DNA of 64,000 nucleotides from Loktanella fryxellensis (lineage in GTDB: Bacteria; Pseudomonadota; Alphaproteobacteria; Rhodobacterales; Rhodobacteraceae): NCBI RefSeq assembly GCF_900110065.1, contig NZ_FOCI01000010.1:49618-113617 (forward strand), written 5' to 3'. Positions 1 through 6,582 of the stretch are shown in pieces. The notes below the pieces were generated by a model. That model was given only the letters and a program-made list of their open reading frames with translations. It was not told where the DNA came from and did no database searches. The position numbers and the translations under genes are program-made. Position 1 is the stretch's first letter. The number at the start of each line of letters is the position of its first letter.

Positions 1-1
1 C

Positions 2-256
2 GGCGGCTACCCATTCGCCCCCGGATCGACCGTGCAGCTCGACGTGGGCGGCTCGACCTTCCAGCTGTTCACCGAAGGCGAATACGCCTGGCCCGCCTCG
101 CCGGAGGATGACGCACAGGTCGTCGCCGCGATGAAGCGCGGGTCGGATGCGGTGCTGGTGGCGCGGTCCGGTCGCGGCAACATCACGACCGACACCTTCT
201 CGCTGCTCGGCTTCTCAGCCGCCGTGGACGAGGCGGCCAACCGCTGCACCGGCTGA
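2..256 (+). CDS. Invasion-associated locus B (IalB)-like protein, C-terminal part
   Basis: The reading frame is open from the left edge, so the N-terminus, including any signal peptide, is outside the window. The visible 84 residues include GGYPFAPGSTVQLDVGG, FQLFTEGEYAW, a segment with AAMKRGSDAVLVARSGRG and a C-terminal NRCTG. This pattern (a short beta-rich domain with 'F.LF..G..AW', then 'AM+.G..+.V...S.RG' and a terminal Cys) fits the periplasmic IalB family, which is common in alphaproteobacteria and of poorly defined function. A strong hairpin follows directly, so this is the last gene of its transcript. The family call rests on motif memory and only about half of the protein is visible. 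Confidence 0.6.
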   Translation, partial: GGYPFAPGSTVQLDVGGSTFQLFTEGEYAWPASPEDDAQVVAAMKRGSDAVLVARSGRGNITTDTFSLLGFSAAVDEAANRCTG

Positions 257-278
257 TCCAGCCTCGTTCGACCATCGG

Positions 279-313
279 CGGCCCCGGTTTTCAGTTGGAA
301 ACCGGGGCCGTTT
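279..313 (+). terminator. Rho-independent terminator after the IalB-like gene
   Basis: A perfect 12-bp inverted repeat (CGGCCCCGGTTT at 279-290, AAACCGGGGCCG at 299-310) with an 8-nt loop is followed by a short T run. It separates the IalB-like gene from rlmN. Confidence 0.85.
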
Positions 314-355
314 GCGTATAGATAGCCTGCTTCATTGCCCGAAAGGTCCGCCGCC

Positions 356-1528
356 ATGACCGAGATCACAGCCCCCATCACGCAGGACGTGCACACGATC
401 CCGCGCAAGCTGCCCGATGGGCCCGTGAACCTGATCGGCCTGACGCGGCCGCAGATGCGCGACGCGCTGATCGCCGCGGGTACGCCGGAAAAGCAGGCCA
501 AGATGCGCGTCAACCAGCTGTGGCAGTGGCTCTATCACTGGGGCGTGCGTGATTTCGCGGCGATGACGAACCTCGCCAAGGACTACCGCGCCATGCTGGC
601 CGCGACCTTTGTCATCGAGGTGCCCCAGGTCGTCACGCGTCAGGTCAGCACCGACGGCACCCGCAAGTATCTGGTGCGGATCGCGGGCGGGCACGAGGTC
701 GAGGTCGTCTATATCCCCGAGGAGGATCGCGGCACGCTGTGCATATCCTCTCAGGTCGGCTGCACGCTGACCTGTTCGTTTTGCCACACCGGCACGCAGA
801 AGCTGGTGCGCAACCTGACGCCTGCAGAAATCGTCGGTCAGATCCTGATAGCCCGCGATGATCTGGGCCAATGGCCGGAACCGGGGCAGGGGACCGGAGA
901 GAACGGCCCGCGCCTGTTGTCGAACATCGTGCTGATGGGCATGGGCGAGCCGCTCTACAACTTCGAGCATGTCCGCGACGCCATGAAGATTGCCATGGAC
1001 GGCGAGGGGATCGCCCTGTCCCGCCGCCGCATCACCCTGTCGACCAGCGGCGTGGTGCCTGAAATCGCCCGTACCGCGCAGGAAATCGGCTGCCAACTCG
1101 CCGTCAGTTTCCACGCGACCACGGACGAGGTGCGCGACCGTCTGGTGCCGATCAACAAGAAATGGAACATCGAGGCGCTGCTGGCCGCCCTGCGCGACTA
1201 TCCCAAGGTCTCCAACTCCGAACGCATCACGTTCGAGTACGTCATGCTGGACGGCGTGAACGACACTGACGCCGACGCGCACCGTCTGGTGCGGCTGATC
1301 GAGGGCATCCCCGCCAAGATCAACCTGATCCCCTTCAACGAATGGCCGGGTGCGCCGTATAAGCGGTCGTCGGGCAACCGCATCCACGCGTTTGCCGATA
1401 TCATCTACAAGGCGGGCTATGCGTCCCCGGTGCGCAAACCGCGCGGCGAGGACATCATGGCGGCCTGCGGTCAGCTGAAGTCGGAGACGGAGCGGGTGAG
1501 ACGGGTGAGGAAGGGCGAGGGGGTGTGA
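356..1528 (+). CDS. rlmN: Dual-specificity 23S rRNA/tRNA adenine-C2 methyltransferase RlmN
   Basis: A radical-SAM methyltransferase that methylates C2 of A2503 in 23S rRNA and A37 in some tRNAs; 390 residues, normal for the family. The [4Fe-4S] motif CTLTCSFC (CX3CX2C) places Cys at 136, 140 and 143. Downstream are [13 protein letters not shown], the LSTSG block and the C-terminal MAACGQL segment with the methyl-carrying Cys. The N-terminal accessory domain contains [10 protein letters not shown]. The start is ATG at 356, with GAAAGG nine bases upstream; an in-frame TTG at 335 would add seven residues but has no Shine-Dalgarno. The gene stands alone between a terminator and an AT-rich islet. 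Confidence 0.97.
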   Translation: MTEITAPITQDVHTIPRKLPDGPVNLIGLTRPQMRDALIAAGTPEKQAKMRVNQLWQWLYHWGVRDFAAMTNLAKDYRAMLAATFVIEVPQVVTRQVSTDGTRKYLVRIAGGHEVEVVYIPEEDRGTLCISSQVGCTLTCSFCHTGTQKLVRNLTPAEIVGQILIARDDLGQWPEPGQGTGENGPRLLSNIVLMGMGEPLYNFEHVRDAMKIAMDGEGIALSRRRITLSTSGVVPEIARTAQEIGCQLAVSFHATTDEVRDRLVPINKKWNIEALLAALRDYPKVSNSERITFEYVMLDGVNDTDADAHRLVRLIEGIPAKINLIPFNEWPGAPYKRSSGNRIHAFADIIYKAGYASPVRKPRGEDIMAACGQLKSETERVRRVRKGEGV

Positions 1529-1716
1529 AGCGACCCACACAAGCTATATCATCAGTAGAGTATATCTTCGGACTTTGATGCGTTAGTAGAATTTTTCTTG
1601 TTATTTGTTGAAATTTCGGCGATGTTGGTGTGGAGTATTTGTCGTTTTTATTGATAGCTGCTTAATGCATTCTCAGTTTTGCCGTCTTCATCCATCTAAT
1701 GAGAGGAGTTCCGATT

Positions 1717-1947
1717 TTGAAAGAAGTAGCAGTTAACATTCTAAAGAAGGGCGATACCATTCTAAATGTCTTTCCGTTTGGTGAGATGATGTCAATTGTG
1801 GTAAAGCGCAAGGGAGGATCCGTAGATGTGACTATGGTAGGTCGCGATGATGACGGGTTTCCGGTAATTGGAAATAGAATAGTCATTGGCGAAGGCAATG
1901 ATTCCGTCGAAGCGAAGTCTGGAAGTTTCTCGTTCGAATCGTTTTAG
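1717..1947 (+). CDS. Small hypothetical protein of the AT-rich islet (gene 1 of 3)
   Basis: I do not recognise this protein. It is 76 residues from a TTG start at 1717. That start is preferred because AGAGGAG (1702-1708) lies eight bases upstream, whereas the in-frame ATG at 1699 has no Shine-Dalgarno. The sequence alternates hydrophobic and charged residues (VAVNILKKGDTILNVFPFG, SIVVKRKGGSVDVTMVG), as expected for a small beta-rich domain. It has no signal peptide or membrane segment. It ends in FESF, the same tetrapeptide that ends the HNH protein two genes downstream. The A/T-ending codons are unlike those of flanking genes. The next gene begins 12 bases after the stop, so co-transcription is likely. 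Confidence 0.6.
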   Translation: MKEVAVNILKKGDTILNVFPFGEMMSIVVKRKGGSVDVTMVGRDDDGFPVIGNRIVIGEGNDSVEAKSGSFSFESF

Positions 1948-1959
1948 GGGGATAAATAA

Positions 1960-2166
1960 ATGGGAAAAAAGCATCCGACAGATCAATCAGCGATATTTCG
2001 GACAGACGGTCTTACAAAGCGTCAAAGCAAATCTTTGCGTGATCATTATGAATCTGGTGTCAAAAAGATAGCGCCACTCGCGCAGACGAAAGTTGTGAGG
2101 GGTGACACAAAAGATCTTCCTTCTTTGGCGCAGAAAATTGCTGCAAAATTGTTAGGGAAAGATTAG
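1960..2166 (+). CDS. Small basic hypothetical protein of the AT-rich islet (gene 2 of 3)
   Basis: An unrecognised 68-residue protein. The start at 1960 is supported by AGGGGG a few bases upstream, overlapping the stop of the previous gene. The protein is rich in Lys/Arg/Gln (MGKKHPTDQSAIFRTDGL, TKRQSKSLRDHYESGVKK) and has a predicted amphipathic C-terminal helix (LPSLAQKIAAKLLGKD). That suggests a soluble, perhaps nucleic-acid- or partner-binding protein. There is no Cys, signal peptide or membrane segment. It lies 12 bases after gene 1 and 4 bases before the HNH gene, consistent with a three-gene transcription unit. Its function cannot be assigned from sequence alone. Confidence 0.6.
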   Translation: MGKKHPTDQSAIFRTDGLTKRQSKSLRDHYESGVKKIAPLAQTKVVRGDTKDLPSLAQKIAAKLLGKD

Positions 2167-2170
2167 AGAT

Positions 2171-2401
2171 TTGGCTGCGAGATCTTATGATCACAAAAAG
2201 GCTCAGAGGCAAATTAAAGTCTCTGAAGGATTTCTGTGCATGATTTGTTGGCAAAATGATCCTGCCGACGCTGAAGGTCATCATATTATCGAACATAGCG
2301 TTGATGGGCCGTCCGGGCTTAAGAACTTCACAACTCTTTGTAGGGACTGCCATTCCAGATATCATCGGGGTGAATTTAAGATCAACTTTGAAAGCTTTTA
2401 G
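2171..2401 (+). CDS. Small HNH-type zinc-finger nuclease-like protein (gene 3 of 3)
   Basis: 76 residues with the layout of a compact HNH/beta-beta-alpha-metal fold. A CMIC zinc knuckle (Cys23, Cys26) is followed by GHHII (His37/His38), an Asn at 52 in LKNFTTLC, a second zinc pair CRDC (Cys57, Cys60) and CHSRYH (His61, His65). This order (CxxC, HH, N, CxxC-H...H) matches small HNH endonuclease domains found as stand-alone proteins in phages and mobile DNA. There is no extra DNA-recognition domain. The start is TTG at 2171, four bases after the previous stop; GAGAT at 2166-2170 is a poor ribosome site, so translation may be coupled. Whether it is a defence nuclease, homing-type enzyme or housekeeping factor is not visible. 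Confidence 0.75.
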   Translation: MAARSYDHKKAQRQIKVSEGFLCMICWQNDPADAEGHHIIEHSVDGPSGLKNFTTLCRDCHSRYHRGEFKINFESF

Positions 2402-2484
2402 CGCGCTGAGAACACTTTTATTGTTTTTTTAAATTACTTTGTCGCTGCATTTCCCATCTACTATATCGCCATTTGATGCCCCCC

Positions 2485-3327
2485 TCACCGCCCCGGTATC
2501 TCCTCCCGCATCCCCTCTTCCCCCCAACCGTCCAGCGCGGCGATCGCCTCCTCCGCCGTCTCGACATAGCGGAACAACTGCAAATCCGCCTGTGCGATCA
2601 CACCCGCATCCGCCAGCGCCTGCCAGTTCACCACACCCTCCCAGAACGCACGCCCGAACAGCAGGAAGGGGACGCGGGCCATGCGACCGGTCTGGATCAG
2701 GGTCAGCGCCTCGAACATCTCGTCCAATGTCCCGAACCCGCCCGGAAACACGCAGATCGCCGATGCCCGCATCAGGAAATGCATCTTGCGGATGGCAAAG
2801 TAGTGAAAGTTGAAGCACAGCCCCGGCGTCACATACATGTTCGGTGCCTGTTCGTGCGGCAGCACGATGTTCAGCCCGATGGACACGCCGCCCGCGTCAG
2901 CCGCGCCGCGGTTGCCGGCCTCCATCACGCCGGGCCCGCCGCCGGTGGCAATGATGTTGGCGCAGGGATCGTCCGCAAGCGACCGTTCGGTGATCAGCCG
3001 GGCAAAGGTCCGCGCCTCGTCGTAATAGCGCGTCAGGTCGGCCAGCATGGGTGTCCGGGCGGTGTCCTTGTGCACCGGATCGGGAATCCGCGCGCCGCCG
3101 AACAGGACCACGGTGGATTTCACCCCCGCCTCGTTCATCAGGATCTCGGGCTTCATCAGCTCCAGCTGCAGCCGGACCGGGCGCATGTCGGCGCGCGCCA
3201 TGAATGCGTCGTCGGCAAAGGCCAGCGCATAGGACGGCGCACGGGTCTGCGGCGTGTCCGGCACCTGACGCGCGGTGATGCGATCCTCGGATGACCGGCG
3301 GAACTGGTTTTCGTGGTCGTCGGGCAT
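2485..3327 (-). CDS. LOG-family protein (TIGR00730-type Rossmann fold)
   Basis: 280 residues. The LOG signature is clear: ATGGGPGVMEAGNRGA for the nucleotide-binding loop and PGGFGTLDEMFEALT for the catalytic PGGxGTxxE motif. Characterised LOG proteins are phosphoribohydrolases that release a base from a nucleoside 5'-monophosphate; bacterial members probably act in nucleotide salvage or house-cleaning. The ~70-residue N-terminal extension rich in charged residues fits the longer proteobacterial class. The ATG has AGGA about eight bases upstream on its strand. It is divergent from dapD, with about 80 bases between the starts. Confidence 0.88.
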   Translation of the reverse strand: MPDDHENQFRRSSEDRITARQVPDTPQTRAPSYALAFADDAFMARADMRPVRLQLELMKPEILMNEAGVKSTVVLFGGARIPDPVHKDTARTPMLADLTRYYDEARTFARLITERSLADDPCANIIATGGGPGVMEAGNRGAADAGGVSIGLNIVLPHEQAPNMYVTPGLCFNFHYFAIRKMHFLMRASAICVFPGGFGTLDEMFEALTLIQTGRMARVPFLLFGRAFWEGVVNWQALADAGVIAQADLQLFRYVETAEEAIAALDGWGEEGMREEIPGR

Positions 3328-3408
3328 GAAACATCCTGAAAGTTGCGCAGCGCTAAGGTGGTGGATATAGCCTGCGCCAACCCGTCAAACCAGCACAGAG
3401 GCCCGATC

Positions 3409-4236
3409 ATGTCCCACTCCGCCCTCGAATCCACCATAGAGTCCGCATGGGACGCCCGCGACACCATCACCACCGCCACCACCGGCGACGTGCGTGACGC
3501 GATCGAGGCGACGCTGTCCGCCCTCGACACCGGCACGCTCCGTGTGGCCGATCGGCAGGACGACGGCACGTGGCACGTCAACCAATGGGCCAAGAAGGCG
3601 GTCCTGCTGTCGTTCCGCCTGAACGACATGGCCCCGATCGCGGGTGGGCCCGGCGGCAGCACCTGGTGGGACAAGGTGCCGTCCAAGTTCGACGGCTGGA
3701 CCGAGGCCGACTGGCGCACCGCCGGTTTCCGCGCCGTGCCGGGCAGCATCGTGCGCCGGTCCGCATACATCGCGCCGGGCGTGGTGCTGATGCCGTCCTT
3801 CGTGAACCTCGGCGCCTATGTCGGCGAAGGCACGATGGTCGATGGCTGGGCCACGGTCGGGTCCTGCGCGCAGATCGGCCGCAACGTGCACCTGTCCGGT
3901 GGCGTCGGCATCGGTGGCGTGCTGGAACCGATGCAGGCGGGCCCGACGATCATCGAGGACGACTGCTTTATCGGCGCCCGGTCCGAGGTTGTCGAAGGCT
4001 GCATCGTCCGGCAAGGCGCGGTCCTTGGCATGGGCGTGTTCATCGGCCAGTCGACCAAGATCGTGGACCGCGAAACGGGCGAGGTCACCTATGGAGAGGT
4101 GCCACCCTATTCCGTGGTCGTCGCAGGCTCCATGCCCAGCAAGAACGGCATCAACCTCTACTGCGCGGTGATCGTGAAGCGGGTCGATGCGCAGACCCGC
4201 AGCAAGACCGCGATCAACGACCTGCTGCGCGGCTGA
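3409..4236 (+). CDS. dapD: 2,3,4,5-tetrahydropyridine-2,6-dicarboxylate N-succinyltransferase
   Basis: Transfers succinyl from succinyl-CoA to tetrahydrodipicolinate in the succinylase branch of lysine/diaminopimelate synthesis (cytoplasm). 275 residues, essentially the length of E. coli DapD. The N-terminal helical domain precedes a left-handed beta-helix of hexapeptide repeats ([51 protein letters not shown]), and the [11 protein letters not shown] segment is diagnostic. The start is ATG at 3409, with AGAGG eight bases upstream; an in-frame upstream ATG at 3343 would add 22 atypical residues. The stop overlaps the next start by one base (TGATG). dapE lies about 1.1 kb downstream on the same strand. 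Confidence 0.97.
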   Translation: MSHSALESTIESAWDARDTITTATTGDVRDAIEATLSALDTGTLRVADRQDDGTWHVNQWAKKAVLLSFRLNDMAPIAGGPGGSTWWDKVPSKFDGWTEADWRTAGFRAVPGSIVRRSAYIAPGVVLMPSFVNLGAYVGEGTMVDGWATVGSCAQIGRNVHLSGGVGIGGVLEPMQAGPTIIEDDCFIGARSEVVEGCIVRQGAVLGMGVFIGQSTKIVDRETGEVTYGEVPPYSVVVAGSMPSKNGINLYCAVIVKRVDAQTRSKTAINDLLRG

Positions 4237-4526
4237 TGATCCTCAGCCGAACGCTGGCACGGCGACGCATCGCGGACGGGGTGCATCCGGGATGGTTCGC
4301 CGCGTGGGGTCCCGTGCTGGCGGATGCGGTGCTTCTGGCCGGCGTCATGGCGCTGGTTCTGGTCGCGGTGACGGGCCCGCTGCTGTCCCGCGACCCGCCG
4401 TTCGCGGTGCTGGCCCTCGTCTATGGCGCGGTGTTCTTTGTCCCGGTGCAGGTGGTCCTGATCACCTCCGCACTCTGGGCCGCGAAATCGCGCGTATTGT
4501 CGCGCGACGATGGGAACAAAGATTAA
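4236..4526 (+). CDS. Small two-helix membrane protein coupled to dapD
   Basis: 96 residues, unrecognised family. There are two clear hydrophobic segments (about residues 25-50, VLADAVLLAGVMALVLVAV, and 56-82, FAVLALVYGAVFFVPVQVV), a basic N-terminus (RTLARRRIADG) and a charged C-tail. Its ATG overlaps the dapD stop as TGATG and it has no Shine-Dalgarno of its own beyond dapD coding sequence, so it is probably translated by coupling. I infer an inner-membrane protein co-expressed with dapD. No functional motif is seen. Confidence 0.7.
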   Translation: MILSRTLARRRIADGVHPGWFAAWGPVLADAVLLAGVMALVLVAVTGPLLSRDPPFAVLALVYGAVFFVPVQVVLITSALWAAKSRVLSRDDGNKD

Positions 4527-4592
4527 CCTCACGTGTTCGTGTCGCAGAAGGACCAACGAATGGTCCAGTTATTTTCAAGAAGGAAGACATGC

Positions 4593-4835
4593 ATGGGCTG
4601 GATTGGCGCAATCATCATCGGGGGCATCGCAGGATGGCTCGCAGAACAATTCATGAAGTCCAACATGGGCATTCTGGCGAACATCGTCCTCGGCATCATC
4701 GGCGCCGCACTGTTCAACTTCATCTTCGGTAGCGTCCTCGGCCTCTACGCCGCCTCCAGCACGATCAGCTACCTGATCGCCGGTTTCATCGGTGCCTGCG
4801 TGTTGATCGCCATCGCACGGATGGTGCGTCGCTAA
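4593..4835 (+). CDS. GlsB/YeaQ/YmgE-family stress-response membrane protein
   Basis: 80 residues made almost entirely of three hydrophobic, glycine-rich helices: MGWIGAIIIGGIAGWLAEQF, GILANIVLGIIGAALFNFIF and a C-terminal segment with YLIAGFIGACVLIAIARMV. The opening 'GW+..II.G..AGWLA' and the 'G+.NI.LGI+GA' second helix are hallmarks of the transglycosylase-associated/GlsB family, small inner-membrane proteins induced by general stress. The start at 4593 has AGGAAG six bases upstream; a longer in-frame start at 4533 is not supported. A strong terminator follows the stop, so it ends the dapD transcript or is monocistronic. Confidence 0.9.
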   Translation: MGWIGAIIIGGIAGWLAEQFMKSNMGILANIVLGIIGAALFNFIFGSVLGLYAASSTISYLIAGFIGACVLIAIARMVRR

Positions 4836-4862
4836 CAGCGGCCCAACCGTTTCGGCACAATG

Positions 4863-4890
4863 CGGCGCACAGGCAACTGTGCGCCGTTTT
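4863..4890 (+). terminator. Rho-independent terminator after the GlsB-like gene
   Basis: A perfect 10-bp stem (CGGCGCACAG at 4863-4872, CTGTGCGCCG at 4877-4886) with a GCAA tetraloop is followed by TTTT. It separates the dapD group from the 4946 gene and dapE. Confidence 0.88.
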
Positions 4891-4945
4891 GCGTTGGTGC
4901 GGCTGCACCCTTGACAGGCCAGCGCTTCGGCGCGATGCCAGCCAC

Positions 4946-5299
4946 ATGACGAAAGAACCCACAGTCAAACGCACGCAGCAGGTCTATACGCTGCTGGTCG
5001 AGGTCGGCCGGTCGACCGACGACGGCCTGCCCGAGGGCGCCACCGGTGCCGCGCTGATGTGCTACGCCTCCGGCGTGGACGAGGCGGAGGCCGTGCGCGA
5101 AACCGTCGCGATCCTGAAGCAGGCCGATCTGTCGCCGCTCGACGTGTCGGGTTACGGCACGCTGGACGAACGTCTGGCCGACGGTCATGACATCGACGGC
5201 GACGAACGCGCCCTGATGCAGCGCGCGCTGGACGAGAACAGCGTGATCGTGGCGCAGATGACGCCGTTCTACGACACCCCCGGTGCCGACGACGCCTGA
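4946..5299 (+). CDS. Conserved-looking hypothetical protein upstream of dapE
   Basis: 117 residues, soluble, acidic (many Asp/Glu), unrecognised. The sequence ([53 protein letters not shown]) resembles a small alpha/beta fold without catalytic motifs. The start is ATG at 4946; ribosome-site signals are weak. It lies about 20 bases upstream of the dapE start and downstream of a terminator, so it probably shares a transcript with dapE. No signal peptide, membrane helix or metal-binding motif is visible. Confidence 0.72.
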   Translation: MTKEPTVKRTQQVYTLLVEVGRSTDDGLPEGATGAALMCYASGVDEAEAVRETVAILKQADLSPLDVSGYGTLDERLADGHDIDGDERALMQRALDENSVIVAQMTPFYDTPGADDA

Positions 5300-5321
5300 C
5301 CCCAACCGGAGTGTGCGCGCC

Positions 5322-6470
5322 ATGCCGACCCCCCTCGATCCCGTCGATCTGACCGCGCGTCTGGTGCGCTGCAACTCCGTCACCCCTGCAGAAGGCGGCG
5401 CGCTGGTCCTGCTCGAACAGGTGCTGACTGACGCAGGCTTTGCTTGCACCCGCGTGGACCGGGGGGGCATCGCCAACCTCTACGCGCGGTGGGGCAAACG
5501 CGGCGCGAACCGCAGCTTCGGCTTCAACGGCCACACCGACGTGGTGCCCATCGGCAATCCCGACGACTGGACCGTCGATCCCTTCGGGGCGGACATCCGC
5601 GACGGCTTCCTCTGGGGGCGCGGTGCGACCGACATGAAATCCGGCGTCGCCGCATTCGTCGCCGCCGCCTGCGACATGGTGCGCGACACGCCGCCCGACG
5701 GGGCGATCATCCTCGCCATCACCGGGGATGAGGAAGGCGATGCCCAACACGGCACCACCGCCCTGCTCGACTGGATGGCCGCGCAGGGCGAGGCGATGAC
5801 CGACTGCCTCGTGGGCGAACCCACCAGCCCCAACCACATGGGCGAGGCGATGAAGATCGGCCGCCGCGGATCGCTGACCGCGCATTTCACCTTCCACGGG
5901 GTGCAGGGCCACTCAGCCTACCCGGATCGCGCGAAAAACCCGCTGCCTGCGATGGCTCGCCTGATGGACCGGCTGGCCAGCCATACCCTCGACACCGGAA
6001 CCGATCATTTCGACGCCTCGACCCTTGCCGTCGTGACGATGGACACCGGCAATCCCGCAACCAACGTGATCCCGGCCACCTGCCGGGCCACGCTGAACAT
6101 CCGCTTCAACGATGCGCATACCGCCGCTGGCCTGACCGACTGGATGCAGGCGGAACTGGATGCGGTCGCCGCCGAGACTTCCATCCGCATCGCGATGGCG
6201 GTCAAGGTCAGCGGCGACAGCTTCCTGACCCCGCCGGGTGCGCTGTCGGACCTGATCGGTCGCGCGGTGCAGGCCGAAACGGGCCGCACTCCCGAACTCT
6301 CGACCTCCGGCGGCACGTCGGATGCCCGTTTCGTCAAGGACCACTGCCCGGTGGTGGAATTCGGCCTCGTCGGCAAGACCATGCACATGGTCGACGAAAA
6401 GGTCCCCGTCGCCGACATCCACACGCTGAAGGCGATCTACGCCCGCATCCTGCGCGACTACTTCGCCTGA
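5322..6470 (+). CDS. dapE: Succinyl-diaminopimelate desuccinylase
   Basis: Zn-dependent M20 peptidase-family enzyme that hydrolyses N-succinyl-LL-diaminopimelate to LL-DAP and succinate, following DapD and DapC. 382 residues, normal length. Visible motifs are GHTDVVP (first metal ligand His), [11 protein letters not shown] (bridging Asp), ITGDEEGDA (catalytic and metal Glu) and the dimerisation-domain [13 protein letters not shown]; a C-terminal KTMHMVDE supplies the last His ligand. The ATG at 5322 has CCGGAG ten bases upstream; an upstream in-frame start at 5283 overlaps the preceding gene and is less likely. Confidence 0.96.
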   Translation: MPTPLDPVDLTARLVRCNSVTPAEGGALVLLEQVLTDAGFACTRVDRGGIANLYARWGKRGANRSFGFNGHTDVVPIGNPDDWTVDPFGADIRDGFLWGRGATDMKSGVAAFVAAACDMVRDTPPDGAIILAITGDEEGDAQHGTTALLDWMAAQGEAMTDCLVGEPTSPNHMGEAMKIGRRGSLTAHFTFHGVQGHSAYPDRAKNPLPAMARLMDRLASHTLDTGTDHFDASTLAVVTMDTGNPATNVIPATCRATLNIRFNDAHTAAGLTDWMQAELDAVAAETSIRIAMAVKVSGDSFLTPPGALSDLIGRAVQAETGRTPELSTSGGTSDARFVKDHCPVVEFGLVGKTMHMVDEKVPVADIHTLKAIYARILRDYFA

Positions 6471-6472
6471 CC

Positions 6473-6499
6473 CCTCGCTTTTTGCGAAATACTCCGGGG
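6473..6499 (-). repeat. Rhodobacteraceae-type intergenic element, copy 1
   Basis: CCTCGCTTTTTG followed by CGAAATACTCC, nearly identical to copy 3 at 9994 and related to the reverse complement of copy 2 at 8842. It begins three bases after the dapE stop but in the orientation opposite to that of copy 2 relative to its upstream gene. A small GC hairpin (CCGGGG-CTGG-CCCCGG) follows at about 6502-6517. Confidence 0.7.
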
Positions 6500-6582
6500 T
6501 CCGGGGCTGGCCCCGGCCACCGCCGCCGCGCGCGTCCACATAGCCCATGACGAACCGCCCTGCGCGTGCTAGGTGCCACGCC

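Larger units (their letters stand above)
1529..2460. other. AT-rich accessory islet between rlmN and the LOG gene
   Basis: Base composition drops abruptly just after the rlmN stop and returns to high GC near 2460. The islet contains poly-T and poly-A runs (for example the T run at 2424-2430) that are rare elsewhere in the window. It carries three closely spaced plus-strand genes (1717, 1960, 2171) whose codon use includes many A/T-ending codons. The first ~170 bases hold no gene that I can support. No tRNA, direct repeat, integrase or transposase was found at its edges, so the mode of entry is unknown. Composition and gene content suggest horizontal acquisition. Confidence 0.8.

Noticed and set aside
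335..355. TTG at 335 as the rlmN start
   Set aside because: No Shine-Dalgarno upstream, while ATG 356 has GAAAGG at ideal spacing.
1632..1641. GGAGTATTT inside the AT-rich islet as a fourth copy of the intergenic repeat
   Set aside because: Only the short core matches; the flanking CCTC..CTT part is absent.
2402..2440. Terminator after the HNH gene
   Set aside because: There is a T run, but the preceding short palindromes (AAAGCTTT, AGCGCGCT) do not make a convincing stem next to it.
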